Shown one piece after another: positions 24,646 to 34,199 of a DNA stretch of 39,223 nt. The position numbers were made by a program, and so were the translations under genes. Source of the stretch: Elusimicrobia bacterium LH_S2 (lineage in GTDB: Bacteria; CG03; SLGR01; JAGXOG01). How positions within the stretch are numbered: position 1 is the stretch's first letter; each line of letters begins with the position of its first letter. The stretch spans positions 1-39,223 of the forward strand of contig JAGXOG010000008.1 in assembly GCA_023660015.1 (NCBI GenBank), given 5' to 3'. Under the pieces are notes generated by a model, which saw only the letters and a program-made list of their open reading frames with translations, made no database searches and was not told the DNA's origin.

Positions 24646-26523
24646 ATGAAAAAGATAAAATTAGTATCGTTAGTAATGTTATTAGCCCTGCAGGCGACGT
24701 TATACGCTCAGAAAATGAAAACGGGGATTAATAAGGCTGTGGTAGTAAAAAAGGCTGAGGGCAGCATAGACATACAAAGGAAAGGAGAATCCGGTTGGGC
24801 TCCGTTAAATGAAGGTGGCTCTATAAAGCCGGGAGACCAGATTGTAATTGGGTATGACGGCGAACTCGTCATTGATGTTGAGGGGAATACTCTTCAACTG
24901 TCCGGGCGGACGCTCTTTTCATTTCAAAGTCTGTCCGGGGATACTTCTGTGGACCTGTGGCGGGGGCGTTTGAGGTCCAAAGTGAAAGAACTAAGTTCAT
25001 CGGAATCCTTTGAGGTGCGTACCCCCATAGCCGTATGCGCGGTAAGGGGAACAGATTTTGAAGTAGAGACAAACGGTAAAACTCTTCTTAAAACTTACGA
25101 GGGAAGCGTAGCTTTTAAAAATATAGAGACCGGTGAAGAAGTTCTGGTTGAGGCCGGTCGGCAGTCGGTAGTTGAACCCGGAAAGGCTCCTACAAAACCT
25201 GAAATTATACCGGAGCCGGAAGAAGAGCCGGAAGAAGAGAGCATGCCTGCTCCGGAAAAAGAAAGAGAGCCGGTTAAAGTTACTGACAATCGCCGTGAAG
25301 AAAGTACTCCCCGAAGAAAGGGAGAAGGTAAATCACCTTTATCCGTAGAGGGCACCCTCGGTGCGGATGTTCTTAGGGATCCGGATAATCCACAGCAGCA
25401 GAAAGTATATTATAATTTAAGTTTAATGCCGGAACTCTCCTTATGGAAGTTTGGGGCCGGACTCGATATAAATATATATTTTGACGAAGACGGCAATATA
25501 AGGGCTGAAGAATGGAATGAATGGTCGGATATGCTGGAGAAAATATGGTATCTTCGTTTCGGAGAGCGGGAAGACCCTTTCTATATTTATGCAGGAGGAG
25601 TTAAATCATATACTCTGGGCAGCGGTATTATAGTCAGCCGTTACACCAATATGCTTAATTATCCTGAAATAAGAAAGATAGGGGTAAACACAAAAATCGA
25701 TATGGGTAAAGGTGGAATAGAGGCCTTTCTGTCCGATGTCAATGAGTATCCCATGTTCGGCGGACGTCTTTTTTACAGGCCTATGTTTTTTACGGGGATT
25801 CCCATATTGAAATCTCTTGAAGTGGGAGTTCAGGGCGCTGCCGATTATAATCCGGACAAAAAAGATGCTACCAAAAAAGACGAGATGATTTTTTACGGTG
25901 CCGACACCTTGCTCCCATTGTTTAATAATTCAGCACTCAGCGCTGATATATACGGCGGTTACGCAACCTATAAGGCCGGGGAGATATATAATATAGATAA
26001 TGCCGGCCAGGGTATGTCGGTAGGTTTAAAAGGGAATATAATTAAATTCATTAAGTACAGCATGAATTACAGCAAGGTGGATAACAATTTCGAGACCGGA
26101 TATTTTGGCAGATACTACGAAGTAAGAAGAGTTACCAGCCCGAATTTGCTTAAAGGGAAAAAAACGCCTATAAAGGAAGGCCCGAAGTTTTTACTCGGAG
26201 CTAATTTTCTTGATAAGGCGGATTTCAGCATTGAATACGAAAATTACAATATAGATACTGCAGGGCGATATCCTTATTTTCACGGGGAGTTGAATTTAGC
26301 CCCCTCTCTACTTTTAGATAAATACAGTTTAAGTATTTACTACGATAAAAGTGGTGTGGAGACGTTTAAAGATGCTGTTGACCTTACGGGAGCAATTATG
26401 ACTACGGAGATTGGCTACAATATAGCGCCCAATATTACCATGATTATAGTTCGCAAGCAGACTTTTACAGAAGACGGCAAATCCGAAAAAACTATCTCTA
26501 TGCGTACCAAATTTTCATTTTAA
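24646..26523 (+). CDS. Secreted FecR-domain protein with C-terminal outer-membrane beta-barrel
   Basis: 625 residues: a signal peptide (MKKIKLVSLVMLLALQATLYA), a FecR-like domain at about 30-165 (AEGSIDIQRKGESGWAPLNE, GELVIDVEG, SFEVRTPIAVCAVRGTDFEV), a Pro/Glu-rich linker at about 180-230, and about 390 residues of amphipathic strands ending TISMRTKFSF. The terminal Phe implies an outer-membrane barrel. Classic FecR senses iron-siderophore transport, but here the domain is periplasmic and joined to a barrel with no sigma gene nearby, so it more likely acts as a binding or assembly domain. A GGAGTAAG site precedes the ATG. Confidence 0.85.
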   Translation: MKKIKLVSLVMLLALQATLYAQKMKTGINKAVVVKKAEGSIDIQRKGESGWAPLNEGGSIKPGDQIVIGYDGELVIDVEGNTLQLSGRTLFSFQSLSGDTSVDLWRGRLRSKVKELSSSESFEVRTPIAVCAVRGTDFEVETNGKTLLKTYEGSVAFKNIETGEEVLVEAGRQSVVEPGKAPTKPEIIPEPEEEPEEESMPAPEKEREPVKVTDNRREESTPRRKGEGKSPLSVEGTLGADVLRDPDNPQQQKVYYNLSLMPELSLWKFGAGLDINIYFDEDGNIRAEEWNEWSDMLEKIWYLRFGEREDPFYIYAGGVKSYTLGSGIIVSRYTNMLNYPEIRKIGVNTKIDMGKGGIEAFLSDVNEYPMFGGRLFYRPMFFTGIPILKSLEVGVQGAADYNPDKKDATKKDEMIFYGADTLLPLFNNSALSADIYGGYATYKAGEIYNIDNAGQGMSVGLKGNIIKFIKYSMNYSKVDNNFETGYFGRYYEVRRVTSPNLLKGKKTPIKEGPKFLLGANFLDKADFSIEYENYNIDTAGRYPYFHGELNLAPSLLLDKYSLSIYYDKSGVETFKDAVDLTGAIMTTEIGYNIAPNITMIIVRKQTFTEDGKSEKTISMRTKFSF

Positions 26524-26590
26524 TTATAATAAAATACGACCGGCAGCGGGACAGATACAGAGAACGCCAGCTCGGCGGAGGAGGAACTAA

Positions 26591-26821
26591 ATGAAAGGAA
26601 TAGTTGACAGGATTGAGGACGGGAGAATAGCGGTTATTGATATAAAAGGTGGAGGGCGCATGCTTCTCCCCGCTGATAATGTTGACATAAAAATAAGCGA
26701 GGGTGACCATTTGACAATTAATTTCAAACAAGCCCCCCAAAGCAAAGAAAAAATGAGAAAGGAAATTAATGATATTAAAAAAGAACTTCTTGAAAGGACC
26801 AAAGAGGATAATTCAGAATAA
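26591..26821 (+). CDS. DUF3006-family small protein
   Basis: 76 residues; the first 55 have the DUF3006 pattern (MKGIVDRIEDGRIAVIDIKG, then RMLLPADNVDIKISEGDHL), a small beta-barrel of unknown function. A Lys/Glu-rich helix follows. The ribosome site GGAGGAGG is strong. The last 53 bases overlap the transglycosylase gene in another frame. Confidence 0.8.
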   Translation: MKGIVDRIEDGRIAVIDIKGGGRMLLPADNVDIKISEGDHLTINFKQAPQSKEKMRKEINDIKKELLERTKEDNSE

Positions 26822-28121
26822 TAAATTAGATGCTTGTATATTTTTATTTTTAATAATATTTTTATCGGGATGTTTTGTTAAAACCGGCAGGGAGATTAAT
26901 AATCAGGTAACTTTTTCGGATTTTTCCGCAGATAATATGATAAATAATATCTCCGGTAAAATTTCTTCGGCAGAAAAAGATTTTCTGGCGGGTAAACTCA
27001 GCAGTGCCCGGCAAAATTGTGACCTTGCCTTGGAAGAACTTTTATCTATAAAAAACAGATTACCTGTCAAAGAGTATGAGCAGCTTCACGGACGGATAGC
27101 GCTTATAAGGATTAAAATTAATCATTCCCCGAAATCTGAAATCTCAATAGTAGAAAGCGACCTTTTTCCACTTGTATGGAACTCAAGGGTTGAAAAATGG
27201 ATAAAATATTACAGTTCCGGCAAGGGTAAGAAATACTTTTCCGGATGGATGGAACGCTCAAAAAAATATATTGGTCTTGTGCGGGATATACTTCGGGAAA
27301 ACGAACTTCCCTTAGATCTGGCTTACGTGCCGGTTATAGAATCGGGATATTATCCTTTTGCCCGCTCATCTGCCGGGGCAGTTGGGTTGTGGCAGTTTAC
27401 GGAATCTACCGGGAAGTCGGAAGGGCTCAATATTGATTACTGGAAAGATGAGCGCAGAGACCCTTACAAAGCGACCCATGCGGCGTCGCGCCTTTTAAGG
27501 GATCTCTATAACCGGTTCGGCTCCTGGGAGATGGCTTTGGCTGCTTATAATTACGGGCCTAACGGGGTGGGCAGGAAAGTAAAAAAATGGAGAACCAGTG
27601 ATTACTGGGAACTTTATTTGCCCAGGGAAACCGAAGATTTTGTACCTAAGATAATGGCGGCGATATTTATCATAAAAGAACCCGAGCTTTTCGGCATGAA
27701 AACAATAGATACCGAGCCAATCAGGCTTAAAGAATATACGGTTAAAGATTCCGTTGATTTACGGGACGCCGCCGGATGGACAGAAATGTCTATAGGGGAA
27801 TTGCAGTTATTAAACCCAGAGCTTAAACAACTCTGCACCCCTCCCGGAAAAGAATATGGTCTTAAGCTCCCTGAAGAACATTACGAAACTTTTGTTAAAA
27901 CTTTTACTTCCCTTGACAAGGAGGATCTATATCTTACCAAGACGGAAATAGACAAAAGAATACGCCGGGTAGTTTATTACCGCGTCCGGTCCGGGGATAA
28001 TATATGGGAAATATCCCGTAAGTACGGTGTCAGTATGGGAAATATTAAAAAATGGAATAATCTCGTCGGCGATAAAATATTTCCCAGGCAAAAACTAAAA
28101 ATATACCGGCATGGCCTTTGA
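26769..28121 (+). CDS. mltD: Membrane-bound lytic murein transglycosylase (MltD-like) with LysM
   Basis: Cleaves peptidoglycan glycan strands. A lipoprotein signal FLFLIIFLSGC places Cys about residue 35 for lipidation. The SLT domain (about 175-300) has the catalytic Glu in PVIESGYYPFARSSAGAVGL, then QFTESTG and AAYNYGPNGVGR. A LysM glycan-binding repeat ends the protein (YRVRSGDNIWEISRKYGVSM). I keep the ATG at 26769 since AAGGA lies 6 bases before it, although a TTG at 26790 would give a more usual signal peptide. The start overlaps the DUF3006 gene by 53 bases, and the end overlaps the next gene by 11. Confidence 0.9.
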   Translation: MILKKNFLKGPKRIIQNNKLDACIFLFLIIFLSGCFVKTGREINNQVTFSDFSADNMINNISGKISSAEKDFLAGKLSSARQNCDLALEELLSIKNRLPVKEYEQLHGRIALIRIKINHSPKSEISIVESDLFPLVWNSRVEKWIKYYSSGKGKKYFSGWMERSKKYIGLVRDILRENELPLDLAYVPVIESGYYPFARSSAGAVGLWQFTESTGKSEGLNIDYWKDERRDPYKATHAASRLLRDLYNRFGSWEMALAAYNYGPNGVGRKVKKWRTSDYWELYLPRETEDFVPKIMAAIFIIKEPELFGMKTIDTEPIRLKEYTVKDSVDLRDAAGWTEMSIGELQLLNPELKQLCTPPGKEYGLKLPEEHYETFVKTFTSLDKEDLYLTKTEIDKRIRRVVYYRVRSGDNIWEISRKYGVSMGNIKKWNNLVGDKIFPRQKLKIYRHGL

Positions 28122-30843
28122 GTTTATAACCGGTCCGCCGGCCTCCGGTAAAAAGGAATATTTAAAAAAAACTGTAAGTAATTGCCTGGCCGGTGCCGAT
28201 AGTGCAGAAAATATAATAGTACTCACCCATAGTTCAAAAACTGCCCGTGAAATTTATGAACATATTGTGCCCGGACTTAATTCATTTAAGGAAATCAGGA
28301 TAGAAAGCGTCACCTCTTTTTGTAAAAAAATATTACGTGAAAATTATTTTAACACTGAACTAAATCCCGGCTTTAGAATAATAAGTGATTTCGAAAAACG
28401 CCTTATCGTTAGATCGGTGCTTAAGAAAGAGACAGAACTTAAATATTTTTCCGGCGGCGCCAGCCAAAATAAAGGCATGGTAAGAGAACTCTCTAATTTT
28501 ACCGATATCGCAAAAAGAAATCCCGGATGGGAAAAGAGTATAAGTAAGCTTGACGGTGTTTCAAAAATTAAATTCAATGATCTTAAAAAACTTACTAATA
28601 TATATGATAAATCGCTGACTAAATTTAATTTTTTGGATTTTGTGGATATAGAAATAGATACAGCAAAGCTGCTAAAACAGTACCCCGCCACTACTTCATT
28701 TAAAAAAGTTTTTGTATATGAAACCGAAGATATGGATCTAATAATCACCGATATTATATGTTCTTTGCTTGATAGGGCTAAAGAGGCCCTGATATCTTTC
28801 AGGGGGGATGCGGGTATATATGATTTCAGAGGCGGAAATCCGGAATATATTGAAAAAAAGTTAAAAGAACGATATGACTTTAAAGTTATAAACTTAAAAA
28901 AGAACGATCTTCAGGCGAAAGAAAATTTAATAACTGCCTCTACGCGGGATAAGCAGGCCGAAAAGATAGCGTCCCATATAGCCCTTAAATTAAAGAGCGG
29001 AGTTTCACCAGAGGATATTGCGGTAATTTCCCGTTCTGTTGGTGAGGATTTTGGGGTCTTTACCGACGCTCTTAAAAGGCGGGGAATTAATTATGTCTTG
29101 TCCGGAGGAATAGATTTTTTCCGCCAGCCGGAAATTTTAAATTTGATATCCCTTCTCAGTGTTATTTATCACCAGGCTGAAAGCAAGGATATAGATATTT
29201 ACCGCGCCGGAAAAATGATGGGATTAGCAGATGAAAATATTATCAATAAGCTTCGCCGTAAATCTCTTTTGGATTCTAAACCGGTAAAGACTGTATTTAA
29301 AGAGGATATGCCTGAACTTTATGAAGAGTTTTTTAGTATAATAAAGGGCTTCCGCGAGCGGGCAAAAAAAGATTCAATAGAAAAATTCATTTACCGTATA
29401 ATGAGAAGCTTTAAACTTTTAAAAAAGGCCTCTTACCATAAAATGGAAGCCGAATTGTATAGATATTTTTTTCATATAGTAACTGAGTTTTCCGAACACT
29501 ACGAAAAACTACTGGGTCGCCCTCTGGGCTTTAGCGAATTTATGGAAAATCTTTACGATCTTTTAAAGGGGTTCGGCAAAGATATAGACGTTCCTTTTAT
29601 TTCAGACCGTGAAGCGGTAAAAATAATGACCGTTCAGCAGTCCAAAGGGGAGCTTTTTAACTTTGTTTATATGGTAGATATGGTGGAAGATAACTTTCCC
29701 CGCGAGTTTTTTGAGAATCCGTTAATTATCGCCGAGGAATGTCGGACGCTTAATATAATACCTGAGATAGGAATTTCGGCGCGATATGAATACGAGAAGA
29801 GATTATTTAATATAGCCCGCAGCAGGGCTAATAAAAATATGATATACGGTACTTACGAAATGGAAGATTCGGGAACCCCGGCCAAACTTTCGTCTTTTAT
29901 ATCGTCGGATAAAAATATAGATGAGCTTGATACCTTAAAAGAGGCGGTAGTTGATAACTTTGACTTCTATATGAAGCTGGCTTCGGGTTATTCTAAATCT
30001 CAAAGAAATGAAATATCAGAGATTGCAGAGGGAGATATAGCCGAAGAAATAATCAGGATGGATAATATAATAAGTTTTGATGCGGCGGCGATTAATGACC
30101 GGGTAACAGAAGGGCTGCCGGATACTTATTCTTACACAAAACTTGAAAATTTTGTTAACTGTCCCCGGCAGTTTTTTTACAGGTATATAGTTGGTCTAAA
30201 GGAGCCCGAATCCATCTATAAAATTATAGGGATTGCCACTCATAAAATATTAAGCTCGCTGCATAAAAGCGGTCGGGTTACATATGAAAATATGGTAAAA
30301 CTTTTAAATCAACTCTGGACTTCTCAAGATTTTTATTCTGAATTTGAAAGCAGAAATATATATACTCTGATAAAAGATATGCTTGAAAATTATATAGCGC
30401 TGGCCGAAAATGAAAAGTTTAAAGTAGTATCGACAGAAGAATCTTTTAATGTCCGGATGGAAGGGAAGAAGTTTACAGGAAGATTTGATCGCATTGACAG
30501 GTTAAGCGATGGTTCCGAGCGGGTCGTTGATTATAAAACGGGAAAGAATATTCCCGCTATAAGAGGCCAGCTTAACGCGGTTAAAAGGGGGGAGAGTTTC
30601 CAAATACCGATTTACAGTATGGCTCGTGGGGGCAGATATTTTTCTATATACAGGTTGAGATATGGCCCGGATAAGATGAATGTGATGATAGATTTTAATG
30701 ATAAAGACGCCGCGAAAGCCCTAAGTTCTGCAGTAGAATCGATAAGAGTTACGATAAGTGAACTGGAAAAAGGGCACTTTCCCCCCGCCGCAGCATCTGC
30801 CTGCCGGGTATGTTATTTTAAAAGGATATGCCCGGTTTATTAA
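28111..30843 (+). CDS. addB: AddB-like helicase/nuclease subunit with iron-sulfur-type cysteines
   Basis: Partner of the downstream helicase in double-strand break processing. N-terminal P-loop-like GPPASGKKEYL (residues 8-18) has Lys in place of the usual Thr/Ser after GK. The helicase motif II region (YETEDMDL) is degenerate, and only remnants of motifs V (VQQSKGELFNFVYMVD) and VI (FNIARSRANKNMI) remain, so its motor is probably weak or inactive. The C-terminal PD-(D/E)xK nuclease has RFDRIDR and VVDYKTGK (about 800-810). Four cysteines, one in FVNCPRQFF (about 684) and three in CRVCYFKRIC (about 897-906), match the AddB iron-sulfur cluster. Length 910. It overlaps mltD by 11 bases. Confidence 0.85.
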   Translation: MAFEFITGPPASGKKEYLKKTVSNCLAGADSAENIIVLTHSSKTAREIYEHIVPGLNSFKEIRIESVTSFCKKILRENYFNTELNPGFRIISDFEKRLIVRSVLKKETELKYFSGGASQNKGMVRELSNFTDIAKRNPGWEKSISKLDGVSKIKFNDLKKLTNIYDKSLTKFNFLDFVDIEIDTAKLLKQYPATTSFKKVFVYETEDMDLIITDIICSLLDRAKEALISFRGDAGIYDFRGGNPEYIEKKLKERYDFKVINLKKNDLQAKENLITASTRDKQAEKIASHIALKLKSGVSPEDIAVISRSVGEDFGVFTDALKRRGINYVLSGGIDFFRQPEILNLISLLSVIYHQAESKDIDIYRAGKMMGLADENIINKLRRKSLLDSKPVKTVFKEDMPELYEEFFSIIKGFRERAKKDSIEKFIYRIMRSFKLLKKASYHKMEAELYRYFFHIVTEFSEHYEKLLGRPLGFSEFMENLYDLLKGFGKDIDVPFISDREAVKIMTVQQSKGELFNFVYMVDMVEDNFPREFFENPLIIAEECRTLNIIPEIGISARYEYEKRLFNIARSRANKNMIYGTYEMEDSGTPAKLSSFISSDKNIDELDTLKEAVVDNFDFYMKLASGYSKSQRNEISEIAEGDIAEEIIRMDNIISFDAAAINDRVTEGLPDTYSYTKLENFVNCPRQFFYRYIVGLKEPESIYKIIGIATHKILSSLHKSGRVTYENMVKLLNQLWTSQDFYSEFESRNIYTLIKDMLENYIALAENEKFKVVSTEESFNVRMEGKKFTGRFDRIDRLSDGSERVVDYKTGKNIPAIRGQLNAVKRGESFQIPIYSMARGGRYFSIYRLRYGPDKMNVMIDFNDKDAAKALSSAVESIRVTISELEKGHFPPAAASACRVCYFKRICPVY

Positions 30844-30847
30844 GTAT

Positions 30848-33775
30848 ATGAATATGAAAATAAATTTCACCCAAAGCCAGAAAAGAGCAATTAACGCCGA
30901 CGACGGGAAATTTGCGGTTAAAGCCGGGGCGGGTACCGGCAAGACCAGCGTATTGGTAAACAGATACCTGAAAATATATGATACCCTTTTTAAAGATTTA
31001 AGTCCCGAAGATATCTGTGATTCCATACTTACAGTTACATTTACAAAACGCGCTGCCCGCCAGATGAGAGACAGGCTGAGCGGGAGTATACCTGATACCG
31101 CTTTGAGGTATGCTCATATATCTACGATTGATTCTTTCTGCTCGCGCTTTTTAAAGGAAAATGCTTTTGCGGCCGGAATCGATCCGGAGTTTAAGGTTTT
31201 AGATGAAGTAGAGTCAAAACTATATTTCAGAAAGCTGGGGCTGTCAGTTTTAGAAGATGAGGTTATATGGCCCATTCAGATTGAAAAGCCCAGAGAGAGT
31301 TTTTTAAACGATGTCTATGAACTCATAAACAGTTTAAAGCAGGAACTTGTCGGGCCTGAAATGTTTATGAATAATTTAGTTGAGAATGAAGAAATACACC
31401 GGGCAATATACATGCTCTATATGCGGTACGAAGAAGCGCTTAAAAAGGATAATTATATGGATTTCGGAAGAATTTTAAACGAGACCTATCGCATAATAAA
31501 AACAAATCCCGGGATTCGTAAAAATGTTCAGGATAAATTCCGGTATCTGCTTGTGGACGAATATCAGGATACAAATCCCGCCCAGGTTGAACTTCTGGGT
31601 ATCGTCTCGGCCCCGCAGGATAATTATTTTGTTGTAGGCGATGAGCAGCAGTCAATCTTTAGATTCCGCGGAGCCCATCCCGAACATATAGTAAATCTCT
31701 TTAAAAGCCTGCCGGAAGGAAGCAAAGTGGTGCTGAAAGAAAATTTCCGCTCCGGGGCTCCCGTTCCCGAACTTGTAAATGAAGTTTTTAAAGAAGAGAT
31801 AAATGGTTATCATTCAATTGAGAGCACCATAAGCCAGGAGTCCCGCATTAAGTTGTTTTTAGGCGATAAGAGAGAAGAAGAAGCCGAATATATATCTTCA
31901 CAAACAAGGAAATTCTTAGATTCCGGTTATGACCCCGGTGATATAGTTGTTCTTTTCCGGGGAGTTAAAAACTGCGCTGTCTATGAAGAAAAGATGAGGA
32001 AATACGGTATAAAAACGGTAACTGTCGGAGGCGCCGGGTTTTACGAACAACCCGAGATAAAAGATATTATAGCCATGCTGACTGTGATGGACAATCCTTT
32101 TTCCGACCGTGAACTTATCCGTCTGCTTCAATCTCCGTATTTCGGAATTAAAGACAGTGAACTTGCCCGGATACTTTATGAGAACGACTCAACGAGTAAG
32201 GGCAGTTCTCTTTTTGAGAAAATGAAGGGCTCCGGAAACTCTAAAATTACTGCTTTTATGGAATTTATGGATTTTTTCAAGGATAAAAAAAGAAGTTTAT
32301 CTTTAGTTGAATTAATAAATTTAACCGCCGAAAAAAGCGGTTTGTTTTATCGAGCTTCTTCTCAAAACGGCGGACTTGATTCGCGTCCGATGTCCAACCT
32401 CAATAAATTTATAAGAATGGCCAGGAGCTTTGAGGGACGAAATATTTTTTCGACGCTTTATGATTTTATCAACTACCTCCGGCAGATTGAAAACGCTGCA
32501 ATAGTTGAAGCAGAGGCAAGACCATTAGTTAAAAATGTAGTAAACTTAATGACAGTTCACCAGGCAAAAGGGCTGGAATTTCCCGTGGTCTTTGTGGCAA
32601 ATGTCTCTTCCGGAAATTTTCCCACCTCAAACAGGGTGAATATCTATCATTTCTTAAAAGAGCAGGGATTAATTATTAAAGATAAAACTAAAGGCTCCCG
32701 GTATATGGAAATCTTAAATACCCGTCTTTACCGTGAGTTTTATGAAGAGGAAAAAAGGCTCTTTTATGTTGCGCTGACCCGTGCTCAAAAACATCTTTTT
32801 ATAACTGGTAATATAAATTTTCGCGGGTCAATTTCAAAATTCATGTCATTTTTTCTGAATAAAAAAGAAAAAGGAGAGTTTAAGTTAAAATCAAATTTAA
32901 AGAAGATTATTGCCAGGGATAAAATTGTTCCTGAACTAAATGTTCCTGAACTAAATGTTGGTGAATTAAATGAAGATAAAAAAATATATCAGGACAAGCA
33001 AAGTAAAGCAAAAGAATTTTTAGAGATTTCTAAGGACTTGGGAATTCCCGGTTTTATAAAAATCAGGGATATACCGGTTGAGTTTTCCGTAACTAAGATT
33101 GAAACTTATATAAGATGTCCCCGGCTCTATAAATACAGGTATTTCGTAAAGATACCACCGCCCCCCGCCGAAAAAAGTTTCTCTGCAGCGTTGTTTGGTT
33201 CTGCGGTTCACAGGATGCTTGAAGAATATTACAAAATAGCCAAACCGGGTCAAGTGGCAATGCCCGAAAAGATTAAAACCCTTATATGTTCGACAGGGAT
33301 AAGCAGCGCCGAGTTCAAAAAAAATTATTTGAAGAAATCTGAAGAAGTGATAAAATCAATACAAAGTTCCGGTATGTTAAAACCGGCAGAAGAAATATTA
33401 TATACCGAAGAGCCCTTTGTTTTGAAAGTCGGAAGCAACAGAATAAAAGGGACTGTTGACCGGATAGATAAAACTGAGGGACAAATTGAACTTATAGATT
33501 ATAAAACCGCCAAAAGTGCCGATACAGGACATTACCGGTTTCAGATAAGTATATATTTGGAGGCATTAAAAGAAATATTTAAGTTCGATAAGGTTGCTCC
33601 GTATATATATTTTGTAGCCATAAATAAAATTAAGAAAGTAAGACCGATAAAATTTATTAATTTGAGAATAAAAAGCGCGGTAAACGGAATACAGTCCGGG
33701 CGTTTTCCCGCTATTTCAGGGCAGCATTGTAAATATTGCCCGTATTTAGAAATATGCGATAAAAATAGTCCGTAA
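30848..33775 (+). CDS. addA: AddA/RecB-like UvrD helicase-nuclease
   Basis: Active helicase motor of the pair. The start at 30848 is five bases after addB; an in-frame reading from 30758 would run into addB. Motifs: Walker A AGAGTGKTS (26-34), motif II LLVDEYQDTNPAQ (about 235), TVHQAKGLEFPVVFVANVS and FYVALTRAQKHLFITG. The C-terminal nuclease has GTVDRID and ELIDYKTAK. Unusually for AddA, a cysteine pattern like AddB's iron-sulfur cluster is also present (IRCPRLYKYRY, then CKYCPYLEIC), more like AdnAB of actinobacteria. A tandem-repeat linker lies between helicase and nuclease. Length is 975 residues, rather shorter than typical AddA (about 1,200). Confidence 0.88.
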   Translation: MNMKINFTQSQKRAINADDGKFAVKAGAGTGKTSVLVNRYLKIYDTLFKDLSPEDICDSILTVTFTKRAARQMRDRLSGSIPDTALRYAHISTIDSFCSRFLKENAFAAGIDPEFKVLDEVESKLYFRKLGLSVLEDEVIWPIQIEKPRESFLNDVYELINSLKQELVGPEMFMNNLVENEEIHRAIYMLYMRYEEALKKDNYMDFGRILNETYRIIKTNPGIRKNVQDKFRYLLVDEYQDTNPAQVELLGIVSAPQDNYFVVGDEQQSIFRFRGAHPEHIVNLFKSLPEGSKVVLKENFRSGAPVPELVNEVFKEEINGYHSIESTISQESRIKLFLGDKREEEAEYISSQTRKFLDSGYDPGDIVVLFRGVKNCAVYEEKMRKYGIKTVTVGGAGFYEQPEIKDIIAMLTVMDNPFSDRELIRLLQSPYFGIKDSELARILYENDSTSKGSSLFEKMKGSGNSKITAFMEFMDFFKDKKRSLSLVELINLTAEKSGLFYRASSQNGGLDSRPMSNLNKFIRMARSFEGRNIFSTLYDFINYLRQIENAAIVEAEARPLVKNVVNLMTVHQAKGLEFPVVFVANVSSGNFPTSNRVNIYHFLKEQGLIIKDKTKGSRYMEILNTRLYREFYEEEKRLFYVALTRAQKHLFITGNINFRGSISKFMSFFLNKKEKGEFKLKSNLKKIIARDKIVPELNVPELNVGELNEDKKIYQDKQSKAKEFLEISKDLGIPGFIKIRDIPVEFSVTKIETYIRCPRLYKYRYFVKIPPPPAEKSFSAALFGSAVHRMLEEYYKIAKPGQVAMPEKIKTLICSTGISSAEFKKNYLKKSEEVIKSIQSSGMLKPAEEILYTEEPFVLKVGSNRIKGTVDRIDKTEGQIELIDYKTAKSADTGHYRFQISIYLEALKEIFKFDKVAPYIYFVAINKIKKVRPIKFINLRIKSAVNGIQSGRFPAISGQHCKYCPYLEICDKNSP
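32927..32971 (+). repeat. Three tandem 15-bp repeats in the addA linker
   Basis: Units GTTCCTGAACTAAAT at 32927-32941 and 32942-32956 are identical; a third at 32957-32971 has three changes. In protein this is VPELN VPELN VGELN, between the helicase and nuclease domains. Confidence 0.85.
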
Positions 33776-33801
33776 AACATATAAGTTAGTGCTTATTATA
33801 A

Positions 33802-33830
33802 TTGACAAGAAATAATATATTTGATATATA
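33802..33830 (+). promoter_or_regulatory. Consensus sigma70 promoter directly at secG
   Basis: A perfect -35 TTGACA (33802-33807), a 17-base spacer and TATATA (33825-33830). Transcription would start at about 33836-33838, that is 1-3 bases before the secG ATG. Confidence 0.65.
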
Positions 33831-33838
33831 TAAAAGCT

Positions 33839-34183
33839 ATGCAATTTTTATTAACAGCAATACAGATTATATCGGCGGTTCTGTTGATTCTTGTAATATT
33901 GCTTCAGCAGGGCAAAGGCGGCGGAATGGCATCTATGTTCGGCGGCGGAAGCGGCATGGACGATATGCTCTCGGCACCGGGAAGCGATGTTATATTAAAG
34001 AAAACAACCGTAACCTTGGCCACTCTGTTTTTATTTACTTCGCTTATATTGGCTATAAAGACAAGTCGGAGTACTTCTAAAAGCATTATGGATGACCAGC
34101 AGCCATCTGCTCCGGTCGAAACTGAAGCGCCTGCTCAAAATGAAGAACCTGTTCCTATTCCGGAAGATATTCCGGAGCAATAG
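33839..34183 (+). CDS. secG: Preprotein translocase subunit SecG
   Basis: Small membrane subunit of the SecYEG channel. Two hydrophobic helices flank the family signature LLQQGKGGGMASMFGGG. A Pro/Glu-rich tail follows (PAQNEEPVPIPEDIPEQ). I choose ATG 33839 (MQFLLTAIQII), the usual SecG N-terminus; the TTG at 33821 lies inside the promoter spacer. No Shine-Dalgarno is seen, in keeping with a nearly leaderless transcript from the consensus promoter. Length is 114 residues. Confidence 0.93.
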   Translation: MQFLLTAIQIISAVLLILVILLQQGKGGGMASMFGGGSGMDDMLSAPGSDVILKKTTVTLATLFLFTSLILAIKTSRSTSKSIMDDQQPSAPVETEAPAQNEEPVPIPEDIPEQ

Positions 34184-34199
34184 TTCTTTTTTATCCAGT

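Noticed and set aside
24455-24649. 64-codon frame ending on the FecR gene start (ATGA overlap)
   Set aside because: Non-ATG start without ribosome site and no protein-like pattern; the overlap is probably chance.
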